NCBI RefSeq assembly: GCF_001274895.1
Contig: NZ_CP006841.1
Span: forward strand, 434,001-498,000
DNA: 64,000 nucleotides
Origin: Corynebacterium lactis RW2-5
GTDB taxonomy: Bacteria; Actinomycetota; Actinomycetes; Mycobacteriales; Mycobacteriaceae
Reading direction: 5' to 3'
The translations under genes were made by a program, and so were the position numbers. The first letter of the stretch is position 1; every line of letters starts with the position of its first letter. This document shows positions 22,215-31,833 of this stretch, one piece after another. The notes beneath the pieces are model-generated. The model did not search any database. It saw only the letters and a program-made list of their open reading frames with translations, and was not told where the DNA came from.

Positions 22215-22227
22215 GACTGTGGTCGCT

Positions 22228-24360
22228 TCAGAACAGGTAGTGCAGGGTTGTCAGCGGGAGGGACTCGGCGGGTTCGATAGAGACCGGGAATCCGTCGACG
22301 GTGACGACGTAGGTGTCCGGGTCGACTTCGATTGCCGCGAGGGTGTCGTTGCGGATCATGTCCTTCTTGCCGATTCCCCTGCAATTTCGTACTGGTAGCA
22401 CTTCACTGTCCAGACCTAACTGCTCTGGAACACCGGCATCGATGGCGGCCTGCGACATGAACGTCACGCGAGAGTGAGCGCGGGCTAAGCCGTAGTTGCC
22501 GAACATGTCCCGGTAATAGACAGGTTCTGGGGTTGGTAGGGAAGCGTTGGGGTCTCCCATCGGCGCCCAACAAATATGACCGGAGCGCAGGACGACGTCG
22601 GGTTTGGCAGCGAATTGGTCAATGGGCCACAGGACAAGATCGGCGATTTTTCCCTTCTCAATGGAGCCAATGTGGTCGCCGACGCCAGCCGCAATCGCAG
22701 GATTGATGGTCAGTTTCGCCAGGTAGCGCAGCACGCGTTCGTTGTCGTCGTCATTGTTCGTGTCGGCTCCGGGGAGAGGCCCCAGTTTGTTGCGGCAGTG
22801 ATGGGCAGTTTGGAAAGCCCGCGTGAAGGTTTCTCCGACGCGTCCCATCGCTTGCGAGTCGGAGGAGAAAATCGAGATTATGCCCTTGTCGTGCAGGACG
22901 GTTTCGGCAGCGATAGTCTCCGGCCGCACGCGCGAGTCAGCGAAGGCGACATCCTCGGCGACGGCATGTGACAGGTGATGGCAGACCATCACCATGTCGA
23001 GGAGTTCATCCACGCTGTTGATGGAGTAGGGAAGTGTGGGGTTGGTGGATGCGGGCAGGACATTGGCAATTGCGGTGACTTTGAGAATATCTGGGGCGTG
23101 GCCACCTCCCGCGCCCTCGGAGTGAAACGTGTGGATGGTGCGGTCGCCGATGGCGCGGCGGGTGTCTTCGAAGAATCCGGATTCGTTGAGGGTGTCGGTG
23201 TGTATGGCCAGTTGGACATCAAAGTCGTCACAGGTATCCAGCGCGGTGCGGATGGCCGCGGGGGTGGCGCCCCAGTCCTCGTGAATCTTGAGGCCGGCCG
23301 CTCCGGCGCGGATCTGCTCGGCTAGTGCCTCCGGTAGGCTGCCGGAGCCTTTGCCAAGAAATCCTGTGTTAACGGGCATGGATTCGGCGGCGCGCAACAT
23401 TGAGTGAATATGAAATGTGCCCGGAGTGCAGGTAGTTCCTTTTGTGCCTTCGGCGGGGCCGGTACCTCCTCCGAAGAAGGTGGTGATTCCGTTGGACAGT
23501 CCCTCTTCGGCCTGCTGTGGCGCCAAGTAGTGAATATGCGTGTCGACGCCTCCGGCGGTGAGAATGCGGTGTTCTCCGGCGATGATTTCGGTGCTCGCGC
23601 CGATGACCAGGTCAGGGTGTACGCCGTCCTGGAGGTGTGGGTTGCCCGCTTTGCCAAGGGCTACGATTCGACCGTCGCGGATGCCTACATCGGCCTTGAC
23701 GACACCGCAGATTGGGTCGATCACGATGGCACTGGTAATCACCGTGTCGGGACAGCCGTTCGCCCGTGTGCCCTGCGGGTCTTGGGCCATCCCATCGCGG
23801 ATTGACTTTCCGCCGCCATAAATTGACTCGTCCCCGGGGAAGGTCCCGGTGAGATCCCGTTCGATGCGTACGACCAGGTTTGTGTCGGCCAGCGTGACGG
23901 TATCTCCAACTGTTGGGCCATAGAGCTCGGAGTAACGAACTGTGGATATTGTTGCTTCTTCAACGGCATTGTCTAGTGCCTCGTCGTCAGACGGTTCGTG
24001 CTGGAACCCGTATTCCGCAAGCTTGGCGAAGGCGGCTCGTCGGGTGGCATCGTCGTCTAGCGGGCCTTCTACAAGCCCCGCGAATCCGTGGACGATTCGC
24101 TGACCGCCGTAGTCGACCAAAGTGATGGTCTTCGTATCACCTGGTTCGAAGCGGACTGCTAGTCCTGCGGGGATATTCAGGTGCATGCCGAAAGCGCGAT
24201 GGCGGTCGAAGCGCAGCGTGGGATTGGCCTCGAAAAAAAGGTAGTGAGACCCGACCTGAACTGCGCGGTCACCGGTGTTGGAGACCTTTAGGCGCGTAGT
24301 TTTGCGGCCGGGGTTGAGGGCAACGTCGCCAGGTGCGACTCCGTAGGAATTAGAGTGCAT
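22228..24360 (-). CDS. ureBC: Urease beta-alpha fusion (UreB-UreC)
   Basis: A single 710-residue chain that joins the urease beta subunit (about 1-121: '[18 protein letters not shown]', '[12 protein letters not shown]', '[18 protein letters not shown]') to the alpha subunit (from about 139, '[17 protein letters not shown]') through a short acidic linker. All alpha active-site residues are present at a constant offset of 141 from Klebsiella numbering: His 275 and 277, carbamylated Lys 358, His 387, His 413, Cys 460, His 461 and Asp 501. The enzyme hydrolyses urea to ammonia and carbamate at a dinickel centre. Gamma (UreA) stays separate. The start lies inside the end of the upstream His-rich gene (11-base overlap). 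Confidence 0.95.
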   Translation of the reverse strand: MHSNSYGVAPGDVALNPGRKTTRLKVSNTGDRAVQVGSHYLFFEANPTLRFDRHRAFGMHLNIPAGLAVRFEPGDTKTITLVDYGGQRIVHGFAGLVEGPLDDDATRRAAFAKLAEYGFQHEPSDDEALDNAVEEATISTVRYSELYGPTVGDTVTLADTNLVVRIERDLTGTFPGDESIYGGGKSIRDGMAQDPQGTRANGCPDTVITSAIVIDPICGVVKADVGIRDGRIVALGKAGNPHLQDGVHPDLVIGASTEIIAGEHRILTAGGVDTHIHYLAPQQAEEGLSNGITTFFGGGTGPAEGTKGTTCTPGTFHIHSMLRAAESMPVNTGFLGKGSGSLPEALAEQIRAGAAGLKIHEDWGATPAAIRTALDTCDDFDVQLAIHTDTLNESGFFEDTRRAIGDRTIHTFHSEGAGGGHAPDILKVTAIANVLPASTNPTLPYSINSVDELLDMVMVCHHLSHAVAEDVAFADSRVRPETIAAETVLHDKGIISIFSSDSQAMGRVGETFTRAFQTAHHCRNKLGPLPGADTNNDDDNERVLRYLAKLTINPAIAAGVGDHIGSIEKGKIADLVLWPIDQFAAKPDVVLRSGHICWAPMGDPNASLPTPEPVYYRDMFGNYGLARAHSRVTFMSQAAIDAGVPEQLGLDSEVLPVRNCRGIGKKDMIRNDTLAAIEVDPDTYVVTVDGFPVSIEPAESLPLTTLHYLF

Positions 24361-25249
24361 GATCGTCTCCTAACTCCAGTGTGATGGTTGGTTCGTGCTC
24401 GTGATGATGGCCGTGATGGTGGTGACCGTGACTGTGATGGTTGTGACCGTGACTGTGACTGTGGCCGTGTGGGTGGTCATCGTCGTCACCGTGGCCGTGG
24501 GCGTAACCATGGTCATGGTCGGCTAGCACGGCAGCGTCGATGCCATCGTCATCGTGGTCCCCCAGTCGATGGAGCGCGGAGCTTGCGGCTTGTGTCACCG
24601 CCACGGCGAGGGCGGTGCCGCTGAGAAGAGGCTTGTGGGCGCCTTGGCGCCCGGGGTGTATGTCTGCGCGGATAGTGGCAATCTTTCGCGCTCGTTCCCG
24701 GTGTGGTGCACTGGCCTGCTCGACGGACGGGTATGCGTCGTCGAAGGCGACAATAACGTCAGCGCCGGAGCCGTTGGTCCAGGCCAGCCTGGCCAGGCGG
24801 AATAGTTCAGCGTCCGCGAACGGGTCAATCGATCGTGAACAGATCACCGCAAGGTCATTGTGGCTTGTGTGGTGGCGTAGAGACGCACGCAGCCAGGCGA
24901 CGGTGCTGGTCGCGGTCAGGGGCGCGTCGGCAAGCGCGAGGTGGCCACGGAGTTGGGGATGGCAGGTGCGTGCCCAGCTGCAGACTTTCGCGGTGTCTGC
25001 GATGAGCGTGACATTGCGCCCGGAAGTAATGGGGATGACCACAGTCCGAGAGTCGGAGGAGTGCTCACTGGTGGCCACGAGGCGTTCGAGAGCCTCACGA
25101 AGCTCGGCTGTGGAGCCGACGACAGTGACGGATGTCCACGAGGATGCGGATGCCAAGGCATCTTCGACTGTGTGGATGTCTGCATCTACGCCGCAGTGCG
25201 CTATGAGATGGCGCTGCGAGTCGGTGCTAGGAGCGGGTGAGGAAACCAT
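24350..25249 (-). CDS. CbiX/SirB-like protein with histidine-rich tail, putative urease nickel chaperone
   Basis: A 299-residue protein between ureA and ureBC. The body (about 13-230) resembles class II chelatases (CbiX/SirB/CfbA): 'HLIAHCGVD' (His 18, Cys 19) near the N-terminus, '[17 protein letters not shown]' in the first half and '[22 protein letters not shown]' in the second. Asn 79 stands where these enzymes usually have the second catalytic His, so chelatase activity may be lost. The tail (245-286) is about half His (21 of 42), with Asp and Gly. UreE, the usual nickel chaperone, is missing from the operon and often carries such a tail. I infer a UreE-like role. The start abuts the ureA stop with GGGGGTAAG upstream, and the end overlaps ureBC. 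Confidence 0.8.
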   Translation of the reverse strand: MVSSPAPSTDSQRHLIAHCGVDADIHTVEDALASASSWTSVTVVGSTAELREALERLVATSEHSSDSRTVVIPITSGRNVTLIADTAKVCSWARTCHPQLRGHLALADAPLTATSTVAWLRASLRHHTSHNDLAVICSRSIDPFADAELFRLARLAWTNGSGADVIVAFDDAYPSVEQASAPHRERARKIATIRADIHPGRQGAHKPLLSGTALAVAVTQAASSALHRLGDHDDDGIDAAVLADHDHGYAHGHGDDDDHPHGHSHSHGHNHHSHGHHHHGHHHEHEPTITLELGDDHAL

Positions 25250-25558
25250 CTACTTACCCCCGATTGGGTCATGGACCGAAATTAGTTTGGTCCCGTCGGT
25301 GAATGTTGCCTCGACTTGGATCAGCATTGTCGCTTCGCGTACGCCATCGAGTACGTCGTCGGGGCCGAGAGTTTGCGTGCCGACGGTCATTGCATCCGCG
25401 ACGGTGAGCCCGTCACGTGCAGCTTCGATGACTGCGTCGCTGATGAGTGCGACAGCTTCGGGGCGGTTGAGTTTGAGTCCGCGGTCGCGTCGTCGTTCGG
25501 CGACGCGGGCGGCGAGGAACAGCATTAGCTTGTCCTGTTCTCGTGGAGTGAGGCGCAT
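25250..25558 (-). CDS. ureA: Urease gamma subunit
   Basis: UreA (102 residues), the small gamma subunit of the (UreABC)3 enzyme. '[31 protein letters not shown]' opens the family (visible pieces: [15 protein letters not shown]), with '[17 protein letters not shown]' and '[20 protein letters not shown]' (first residues I-Q-V) following. The length is standard. It is the first gene of the operon, and its stop codon is directly adjacent to the ATG of the His-rich gene. Upstream lies the divergent promoter region shared with the NCS1-type permease. Confidence 0.95.
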   Translation of the reverse strand: MRLTPREQDKLMLFLAARVAERRRDRGLKLNRPEAVALISDAVIEAARDGLTVADAMTVGTQTLGPDDVLDGVREATMLIQVEATFTDGTKLISVHDPIGGK

Positions 25559-25598
25559 AATCTGCCAATCTAAATACGGAAATAGGTAGGAGAATATC

Positions 25599-25651
25599 TT
25601 GAGCTGAAGTAGTGCTTCATACTATATCTAATTTCACAGCAAAAATTGCTG
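25599..25651. promoter_or_regulatory. Divergent promoter region, urease operon / permease
   Basis: Forward: TTGAGC (25599-25604) with TATATC (25623-25628), spacer 18. Reverse: TATAGT is read on the minus strand at 25626-25621, overlapping the forward -10. The palindrome CAGCAA-AAA-TTGCTG (25637-25651) covers the expected minus-strand -35 and could be a shared operator. Promoter assignment is by motif only. Confidence 0.4.
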
Positions 25652-25740
25652 TTTCGCCCTCCGTGGCGAAAAGGACTTGGCCGGTCACGCCGGCAAAGTC
25701 GAGACCTACGCGGCACCAGCGCCGCTCGCCAACCTCAGGG
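25637..25740 (+). ncRNA. Structured 5' leader of the permease gene, possible riboswitch
   Basis: Four hairpins follow each other with almost no gap. 25637-25651: CAGCAA/TTGCTG. 25652-25671: TTTCGCC/GGCGAAA with a 6-base loop. 25674-25700: GACTT and GCCGG pairing with CCGGC and AAGTC. 25710-25725: GCGGC/GCCGC. They lie between the predicted transcription start and the start codon at 25748. I compared it from memory with the guanidine, urea-carboxylase-linked ykkC and cobalamin classes and found no match. It could be a riboswitch or simply a stable leader. Confidence 0.4.
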
Positions 25741-25747
25741 GTATCGA

Positions 25748-27421
25748 ATGACGACCACCATGACAGACACGCAGCAGACAAACAGGCAGTCGGAAAATGG
25801 GGCGTCGACTAAGTTGGGCGACGACTATCCGCTGCGCTTCGCACCTCGTCATTACCGAACATGGGCACCGGCAACTGTCGCCGGATCCGCACTCGGAGGC
25901 ATGGCCTACCTGGCCGACTTCTCCATCGGTGCCGGAATCGGCATAGCCCATGGAACCGCCAGCGCTGTCGGGGGAATTCTCATTGCCGCTGCACTGATCT
26001 TTCTTTCGAGCGCACCACTGGCAATCTACGCAGCAAAATTCAACTTGGACCTCGACCTCATCACCCGTGGCTCCGGCTTTGGCTATTACGGCTCGATAAT
26101 CACCAACGTCATCTTCGCCACATTCACCTTCATTTTCTTTGCGACAGAAGGCGCCATTATGGCCCAAGGACTCAAACTGGGTCTCGGAGTGCCATTGTGG
26201 CTCGGCTATCTAATCAGCACCGTGATCATCATTCCGGTCGTGGTGTTCGGCATGAAACTACTGCAGAAAGTGCAGACAGCAACGAATCCGCTCTGGCTTG
26301 TCATGATGGTGCTGCCACTCGGCTACCTGGTGATACGCCACCCCGAATCCGTCGAGAACTTCCTGAGCTACCAGGGCAACAGCGGAGGGACTAACCTCGC
26401 CGGGATGATGGCATCGGCGGGTGTCTGCTTGGCGCTAGCAGCCCAAATTGCAGAAAATATCGACTACATCCGCTTTATGCCTCCGAAGACTAAGGACAAT
26501 GCGGTCGCATGGTGGGTCTCAGTCCTCATGTCTGGTCCCGGATGGGTCATTTTCGGTGCGGCAAAGCAAATCATCGGCGTGTTTCTCGCCGTGTATGTTC
26601 TCTCGGTCCTGGGTGGCAGCGCCACAGAGGCCGTCGAGCCGGTACATCAGTTCATGAACGTCTACCGTGAGATGATGCCGACCGGGCTCGCCGTCACGCT
26701 AGCGGTCCTGCTCGTAGTTATGAGCCAGATCAAGATCAATGCCACCAATGCCTACTCAGGTTCTCTTGCCTGGACAAACGCTTACACTCGCGTGGTGAAG
26801 TCGTACCCGGGACGCATCGTCTTCGTTTTTGTCAACTTGGGAATCTCGCTGGCGCTGATGGAATTTAATATGTTCTCAATGCTGAATGCGGTCCTGGGTT
26901 TTTACTCCAACCTCGCAATTGCGTGGATCTTCACGGTCGCGGCGGACATTGCGATTAATAAGTGGCTGTTGAAGATCTCGCCGATTTACCCCGAATACCG
27001 CCGGGGCATGATTCACGACTTCAACTCGGTCGGAATTGTCTCACTGGTAGCTTCCGCGCTGATCTCGGTAGCGATGTACTTCGGTGTCTTCGGCGAGGCA
27101 CTGGCCCCGTACTCTGCGCTAGCCGCCGCCGCAATCGCCGTCGTACTCACTCCGGTGATGGCAATCGTTACCCGTGGGCGTTACTACCGACGGCGCTTCC
27201 ACGATGGCATTGATGCTCCGTTTTTCGACGAGTATGGAAACCCCTCCGATGAGTCTTTCGTCTGCGTTGTCACGGGAGAGCAGGTGGAGCGTCCCGACGC
27301 GATCCTTTCGGCCCAGCGCGGAGAAAAAGGGCAGGCGCAGTACATTTCCTCCCTTGCGCTGACAATGGATAAAGAAGGGGCCCACGTCATGCCGGCGCAG
27401 GCAACGAGGGTATCGGAATGA
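25748..27421 (+). CDS. NCS1-type (purine/cytosine permease family) transporter
   Basis: A 557-residue inner-membrane permease with about 12 hydrophobic segments, resembling the nucleobase:cation symporter-1 family (cytosine, allantoin and related substrates). 'APRHYRTWAPATVAGSALGGMAYLADFSIGAG' (pieces: RTWAPATVAG, ADFSIGAG) is the N-terminal region, with 'SGPGWVIFGAAKQIIG' and 'SQIKINATNAYSGSLAW' further on. Start choice: the frame opens at 25646, but those bases form the structured leader. The ATG at 25748 follows CAGGGG. The C-terminus (about 475-557) is an unusual hydrophilic tail. Divergent from urease, it may import a urea-yielding nitrogen compound; the substrate is not known. Confidence 0.85.
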   Translation: MTTTMTDTQQTNRQSENGASTKLGDDYPLRFAPRHYRTWAPATVAGSALGGMAYLADFSIGAGIGIAHGTASAVGGILIAAALIFLSSAPLAIYAAKFNLDLDLITRGSGFGYYGSIITNVIFATFTFIFFATEGAIMAQGLKLGLGVPLWLGYLISTVIIIPVVVFGMKLLQKVQTATNPLWLVMMVLPLGYLVIRHPESVENFLSYQGNSGGTNLAGMMASAGVCLALAAQIAENIDYIRFMPPKTKDNAVAWWVSVLMSGPGWVIFGAAKQIIGVFLAVYVLSVLGGSATEAVEPVHQFMNVYREMMPTGLAVTLAVLLVVMSQIKINATNAYSGSLAWTNAYTRVVKSYPGRIVFVFVNLGISLALMEFNMFSMLNAVLGFYSNLAIAWIFTVAADIAINKWLLKISPIYPEYRRGMIHDFNSVGIVSLVASALISVAMYFGVFGEALAPYSALAAAAIAVVLTPVMAIVTRGRYYRRRFHDGIDAPFFDEYGNPSDESFVCVVTGEQVERPDAILSAQRGEKGQAQYISSLALTMDKEGAHVMPAQATRVSE

Positions 27422-27434
27422 AGCCGGGTTGGAA

Positions 27435-27864
27435 CTATCCGGACCGGGCAGCCGATATGACGGCAATCCACATCGCGGCGTAGTGTGCCGCGGCAGCAAT
27501 AACTGTCGCGGTGTGGAAATGCTCATGGTATCCGTACAGTCTGGCGTTTCGTCCGGGTCTACAGGTGGTAGGCAGCCGAGACACCGAAGAGAAGGAAACC
27601 TCCGATGGAGTACACAAGCACCCCGAGCGCCGCTGTGAGGTCTAGTCGCATGAACGCGTAGGTCGACAGCACTGAGCCAGTAACGAGAGAGACTGCGGAG
27701 GCGAACAGGTGTGCCCATCCGCGCCCGGCAGGTCGCGGCCCTCGGTCGGCGCGGGGCCGTGGGCGACGGGTGCTGGCAGTGGCAGCTGCGGACGGCGCAG
27801 TGGTATTCACACTGTGCAATCTACGTTCCCGTAGTGCAGCCGACAAGAGGCAAAGCTTCGACAT
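27435..27864 (-). pseudogene. Decayed hlyIII (hemolysin III / TrhA family) gene
   Basis: The first part (27864-27559) encodes a basic start and then 'GWAHLFASAVSLVTGS' and 'VLVYSIGGFLLFGVSAAYH', a typical hemolysin III N-terminal region, ending at a stop after 'YHL'. Immediately downstream another frame gives 'GYHEHFHTATVIAAAAHYAA', the family C-terminus with its G-x-HE-x-FH motif, ending at 27435. About 90-100 central residues are missing, so this is an internal deletion plus frame change. It is convergent with the permease gene. Confidence 0.7.
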
Positions 27865-27897
27865 AGCTGTGGAATAACACCTATGCTACCTGCGTAT

Positions 27898-27926
27898 TTG
27901 GGGAAAAATCCCAGCTAGCGTACTGT
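27898..27926 (+). promoter_or_regulatory. Candidate rpsLG promoter
   Basis: TTGGGG (27898-27903), 17 bases, TACTGT (27921-27926). It would give a leader of about 215 bases before rpsL. No other gene lies in 27865-28146. Motif evidence only. Confidence 0.4.
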
Positions 27927-28146
27927 TAATGAACGATCCCAGAAACGAATTGGGAACTTGAGACATTACCCAGTAGGCCAGCGAGAGCGGCTGACTGGGT
28001 TTCGCACGTTCAAAATCCCCCCGCGTTTCTTGCATAAAGGTGGACTCACCACTGGATGAATAAGGCCCTGAAAGCAGGTCCCTGTTCCGCTCCGGTTGGC
28101 GCCGGTGCGAGGCCGAACGCGAGGATTGAAAACAGAAAGAGGCTTC

Positions 28147-28518
28147 ATGCCCACTATGCAGCAGCTGGTCCGCAAGGGCCGCCATGACAAGAAGGCTAAG
28201 GTCGCGACCGCAGCCCTGAAGGGTTCTCCGCAGCGTCGCGGCGTTTGCACCCGCGTTTACACCACCACCCCGAAGAAGCCGAACTCGGCGCTTCGTAAGG
28301 TTGCTCGTGTTCGCCTGACCTCCGGTATCGAGGTTTCCGCTTACATTCCGGGTGAGGGCCACAACCTCCAGGAGCACTCCATGGTGCTCGTCCGCGGTGG
28401 GCGTGTTAAGGACCTCCCGGGTGTTCGCTACAAGATCGTCCGTGGTTCCCTCGACACTCAGGGTGTTAAGGACCGCAAGCAGGCACGTTCCCGCTACGGC
28501 GCGAAGAAGGAGAAGTAA
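28147..28518 (+). CDS. rpsL: 30S ribosomal protein S12
   Basis: S12 (123 residues) lies at the decoding site. '[13 protein letters not shown]' carries wild-type Lys 43, and '[10 protein letters not shown]' keeps the second lysine region, so no streptomycin-resistance substitution is apparent. Cys 34 and '[20 protein letters not shown]' (pieces: [14 protein letters not shown]) fit the family. The ATG at 28147 follows AAAGAGG; the frame opens earlier at 28096, but the family begins '[11 protein letters not shown]'. It is followed three bases later by rpsG. Confidence 0.98.
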   Translation: MPTMQQLVRKGRHDKKAKVATAALKGSPQRRGVCTRVYTTTPKKPNSALRKVARVRLTSGIEVSAYIPGEGHNLQEHSMVLVRGGRVKDLPGVRYKIVRGSLDTQGVKDRKQARSRYGAKKEK

Positions 28519-28521
28519 ACC

Positions 28522-28992
28522 ATGCCACGTAAGGGCCCCGCACAGAAGCGTCCCGTCGTCAACGATCCGGTCTACGGCTCCCCGCTGGTGTCGCAGCTGG
28601 TCAACAAGGTTCTCCTGGACGGTAAGAAGTCCACTGCAGAGCGCATCGTCTACGGTGCTCTCGAGCTCTGCCAGGAGAAGACCGGCACCGATCCGGTGCT
28701 CACCCTGAAGCGCGCTATCGAGAACGTTAAGCCGGCTCTCGAGGTTCGTTCCCGCCGCGTTGGTGGCGCAACATACCAGGTTCCGGTCGAGGTTCGTCCG
28801 GGCCGCGGCAACACCCTGGCTCTGCGCTGGCTGCTGATGTTCTCTCGTCAGCGCCGCGAGAACACCATGACCGAGCGTCTCGCAAACGAAATTCTCGACG
28901 CGTCCAACGGCCTGGGTGCATCCGTCAAGCGTCGTGAGGACACTCACAAGATGGCGGAAGCAAACCGCGCATTCGCTCACTACCGCTGGTAA
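28522..28992 (+). CDS. rpsG: 30S ribosomal protein S7
   Basis: S7 (156 residues) nucleates assembly of the 30S head and touches the E-site tRNA. '[10 protein letters not shown]' and '[22 protein letters not shown]' (split around the central V) open it, '[15 protein letters not shown]' is the conserved hairpin, and it ends '[15 protein letters not shown]'. It is three bases downstream of rpsL. GC-rich dyads (for example GGCTGC with GCAGCC near 29020) follow, but no T tract, so readthrough to fusA is possible. Confidence 0.98.
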   Translation: MPRKGPAQKRPVVNDPVYGSPLVSQLVNKVLLDGKKSTAERIVYGALELCQEKTGTDPVLTLKRAIENVKPALEVRSRRVGGATYQVPVEVRPGRGNTLALRWLLMFSRQRRENTMTERLANEILDASNGLGASVKRREDTHKMAEANRAFAHYRW

Positions 28993-29291
28993 ATGCTTGC
29001 CGACGGCGGCCGCTGCGGTGGCTGCTTAGTCGGCCGCAGCCGGTAGTCACGGCGCGCGTCGGTCGCGGTCCATCGATCTGTAGGGGATCTAAAAATCTGG
29101 GCCAGCCCGACGCTCTCACCCGAGGTCTTGCGGAAAAATTCCAGCAACGGGTGGACGTCACGGCGCGACTTAGCGCCAAGACGGTGGCATTATAGATAAA
29201 GCAAACCCGACCGACGGCGGACAGTGGGTGCGCTCGCAATCCTGCAAGCGTGGCCAGCCGCCAAACCGATTTGAAACGAGTGGGGAATCAA
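28993..29291 (+). promoter_or_regulatory. rpsG-fusA intergenic region
   Basis: About 300 bases without a gene. A GC-rich dyad lies near 29018-29040. A weak -10-like TATAGA is at 29191-29196, preceded by no good -35. The fusA binding site GAGTGGGGA ends the region. A separate fusA promoter is possible but not well supported. Confidence 0.3.
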
Positions 29292-31424
29292 GTGGCTGAA
29301 GGTGCACTTCCCGTAAAGAAGGACCTCCACAAGGTCCGCAACATCGGCATCATGGCTCACATCGATGCCGGTAAGACGACTACGACCGAGCGCATCCTGT
29401 TCTACACGGGCATCAACCGTAAGGTCGGTGAGACGCACGACGGTGCGTCCACCACCGACTGGATGGAGCAGGAGAAGGAGCGCGGCATCACGATTACCTC
29501 GGCTGCCGTGACCTGTTTCTGGAACGACAACCAGATCAACATCATTGACACCCCGGGCCACGTTGACTTCACCGTTGAGGTCGAGCGTTCCCTCCGTGTC
29601 CTCGACGGCGCAGTTGCAGTCTTCGACGGCAAGGAAGGTGTTGAGCCGCAGTCCGAGCAGGTTTGGCGTCAGGCTCAGAAGTACGATGTCCCGCGTATTT
29701 GCTTCGTCAACAAGATGGACAAGCTGGGCGCTGACTTCGAGTACACCGTCGGCACCATCATCGACCGCCTGGGCGCGAAGCCGCTAGTTATGCAGCTGCC
29801 GATTGGCGCTGAGGATGACTTCGAGGGCGTTATCGACCTTCTGGAAATGAAGGCTCACGTCTGGCCAGGCAAGGTCGAGATTGGCACCCCTGCCAACATC
29901 GAAGAGATTCCGGCTGAGCTTGCCGACAAGGCAGCTGAGTACCGTGAGAAGCTCATTGAGACCGTCGCTGAGTCCGACGAAGAGCTCATGGAGAAGTACT
30001 TCGGTGGCGAAGAGCTGACCATGGAAGAGATCAAGGGCGCCATCCGCAAGATGGTCCTCAATAGCGAGATCTACCCGGTCTACTGTGGTTCCGCATACAA
30101 GAACAAGGGTGTTGAGCCGCTGCTCGACGCTGTCATCGACTTCCTGCCGAACCCGCTGGACATCGGCGAGGTCCACGGCCACCAGATGGGTGCCGAGGAC
30201 GTCGGCATGACCCGTAAGCCGTCCAAGGACGAGCCGTTCTCCGCACTCGCGTTCAAGATTGCCGCTCACCCGTTCTTCGGCAAGCTGACCTTCGTCCGCG
30301 TTTACTCCGGCCGCGTCGAGCCGGGCCAGCAGGTCCTGAACTCGACCAAGGACAAGAAGGAGCGCGTCGGTAAGCTGTTCCAGATGCACGCCAACAAGGA
30401 GAACCCTGTTGACGAGGCAGTGGCTGGTAACATCTACGCGTTCATCGGTCTGAAGGACACCACCACCGGTGACACCCTGTGTGCTCAGGACGCTCCGATT
30501 GTTCTGGAGTCCATGTCCTTCCCGGATCCGGTTATCTCCGTCGCTATCGAGCCGAAGTCGAAGGCTGACCAGGAGAAGCTGGGTACCGCTATTCAGCGTC
30601 TGGCTGAAGAGGACCCGACCTTCACCGTCAAGCTGGACGAAGAGACCGGCCAGACCGTCATCGGCGGTATGGGCGAGCTGCACCTCGACGTCCTGGTTGA
30701 CCGCATGAAGCGTGAGTTCAAGGTCGAGGCGAACGTTGGTGCTCCGCAGGTCGCTTACCGTGAGACCATCCGCAAGCCGGTCGAAAAGTACGAATACACC
30801 CACAAGAAGCAGACTGGTGGTTCGGGTCAATTTGCTCGCGTCATCATCGCCCTGGAGCCGTACGCTCCGTCCGCTGATGAGCTCGAAGAGGGCGAGTCCG
30901 CTACCTACCTCTTCGCTAACGAGGTCACTGGTGGCCGCGTTCCGAAGGAGTACATCCCGTCCGTCGACGCCGGTATCCAGGATGCTATGCAGTACGGTAC
31001 CGTCGCAGGCTTCCCGCTGGTGAACATCAAGGCAACCCTGCTCGATGGTGCTTACCACGAGGTTGACTCCTCTGAAATGGCCTTCAAGATCGCTGGTCAG
31101 CAGGCTCTGAAAGAAGCCGTTCAGAAGGCGAAGCCGGTCCTACTCGAGCCGATGATGGCCGTCGAGGTTATCACTCCGGAAGAGTACATGGGCGAGGTTA
31201 TTGGCGACATCAACTCCCGCCGTGGCCAGGTCAACTCCATGGAGGACCGCACCGGTGTCAAGGCTGTTAAGGCCCTGGTTCCGCTCTCCGAGATGTTCGG
31301 TTACGTTGGCGACCTGCGTTCCAAGACTCAGGGTCGCGCCAATTACACCATGATCTTCGACTCCTACGCTGAGGTTCCGTCCTCCGTGGCCGAGGAGATC
31401 ATCGCTTCCCGCAACGGCAACTAA
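29292..31424 (+). CDS. fusA: Elongation factor G
   Basis: EF-G (710 residues) is the GTPase that drives ribosomal translocation. G1 '[15 protein letters not shown]', the switch region '[13 protein letters not shown]', G3 'DTPGHVDF' and G4 'NKMDK' are intact. Domain IV shows '[15 protein letters not shown]' and domain V '[17 protein letters not shown]'. The GTG at 29292 is preceded by GAGTGGGGA and gives a normal N-terminus ('[18 protein letters not shown]'). A frame extension to 29250 is not needed. tuf follows after about 410 bases and has its own promoter. Confidence 0.98.
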   Translation: MAEGALPVKKDLHKVRNIGIMAHIDAGKTTTTERILFYTGINRKVGETHDGASTTDWMEQEKERGITITSAAVTCFWNDNQINIIDTPGHVDFTVEVERSLRVLDGAVAVFDGKEGVEPQSEQVWRQAQKYDVPRICFVNKMDKLGADFEYTVGTIIDRLGAKPLVMQLPIGAEDDFEGVIDLLEMKAHVWPGKVEIGTPANIEEIPAELADKAAEYREKLIETVAESDEELMEKYFGGEELTMEEIKGAIRKMVLNSEIYPVYCGSAYKNKGVEPLLDAVIDFLPNPLDIGEVHGHQMGAEDVGMTRKPSKDEPFSALAFKIAAHPFFGKLTFVRVYSGRVEPGQQVLNSTKDKKERVGKLFQMHANKENPVDEAVAGNIYAFIGLKDTTTGDTLCAQDAPIVLESMSFPDPVISVAIEPKSKADQEKLGTAIQRLAEEDPTFTVKLDEETGQTVIGGMGELHLDVLVDRMKREFKVEANVGAPQVAYRETIRKPVEKYEYTHKKQTGGSGQFARVIIALEPYAPSADELEEGESATYLFANEVTGGRVPKEYIPSVDAGIQDAMQYGTVAGFPLVNIKATLLDGAYHEVDSSEMAFKIAGQQALKEAVQKAKPVLLEPMMAVEVITPEEYMGEVIGDINSRRGQVNSMEDRTGVKAVKALVPLSEMFGYVGDLRSKTQGRANYTMIFDSYAEVPSSVAEEIIASRNGN

Positions 31425-31833
31425 GTCTTAGTTCCAAAGCGTTAAGCGCGAGTCAATAAAATAGGTTCCAGCCTTCTCTTACGCCGGTGCGCCCGCTATG
31501 GGGGCGTGCTGGGGGAGAGGAGGTGGGTAACCGCTCGCAATTCATATTGTTTGCAAACCGGTGATTTATCACACTGGTCTACTGCAAAATTGCAGGTAGT
31601 AGAGGATATGGGTTGCCAGCCGTTACCCAGTAATGGCTAGGGGTTTGTTCTGGTTTGTAAAAGTCCAGTACCCTGCCCTAGTATCGAGTAACTGGCACAG
31701 TGAAAGAATAGTGCTCTTCTACGCGCGCTCGCCCCGCTCTTTGGCAGGGCAGGGAGGGCGAAATGCGGGGAGAGTGTCCACAAAATTGTGGCTGCGAGAG
31801 TCGTGGCCACCTAGACCTCCAGGAGGACTAAAA
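31425..31833 (+). promoter_or_regulatory. tuf promoter and leader region
   Basis: About 410 bases without a gene. TTGTAA (31655-31660), 18 bases and TAGTAT (31679-31684) form a good promoter about 140 bases ahead of tuf. Just before the gene, AGGAGG (31821-31826) is a perfect ribosome binding site. No strong terminator for fusA is visible. CCACAAAATTGTGG (31778-31791) is a small perfect palindrome in the leader. Confidence 0.5.

Noticed and set aside
24388..25589. Plus-strand frames opposite the His-rich urease gene, including an Asp/Arg/Cys-rich one
   Set aside because: They are the complement of the CAC/CAT repeats and of ureA; they have no start signals.
25637..25740. Known guanidine (ykkC), urea-carboxylase-linked or cobalamin riboswitch
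   Set aside because: The conserved core sequences that I remember for those classes are not present, so I left it as an unassigned structured leader.
31633..31833. N-terminal extension of EF-Tu
   Set aside because: EF-Tu has no such extension and AGGAGG marks the GTG at 31834.
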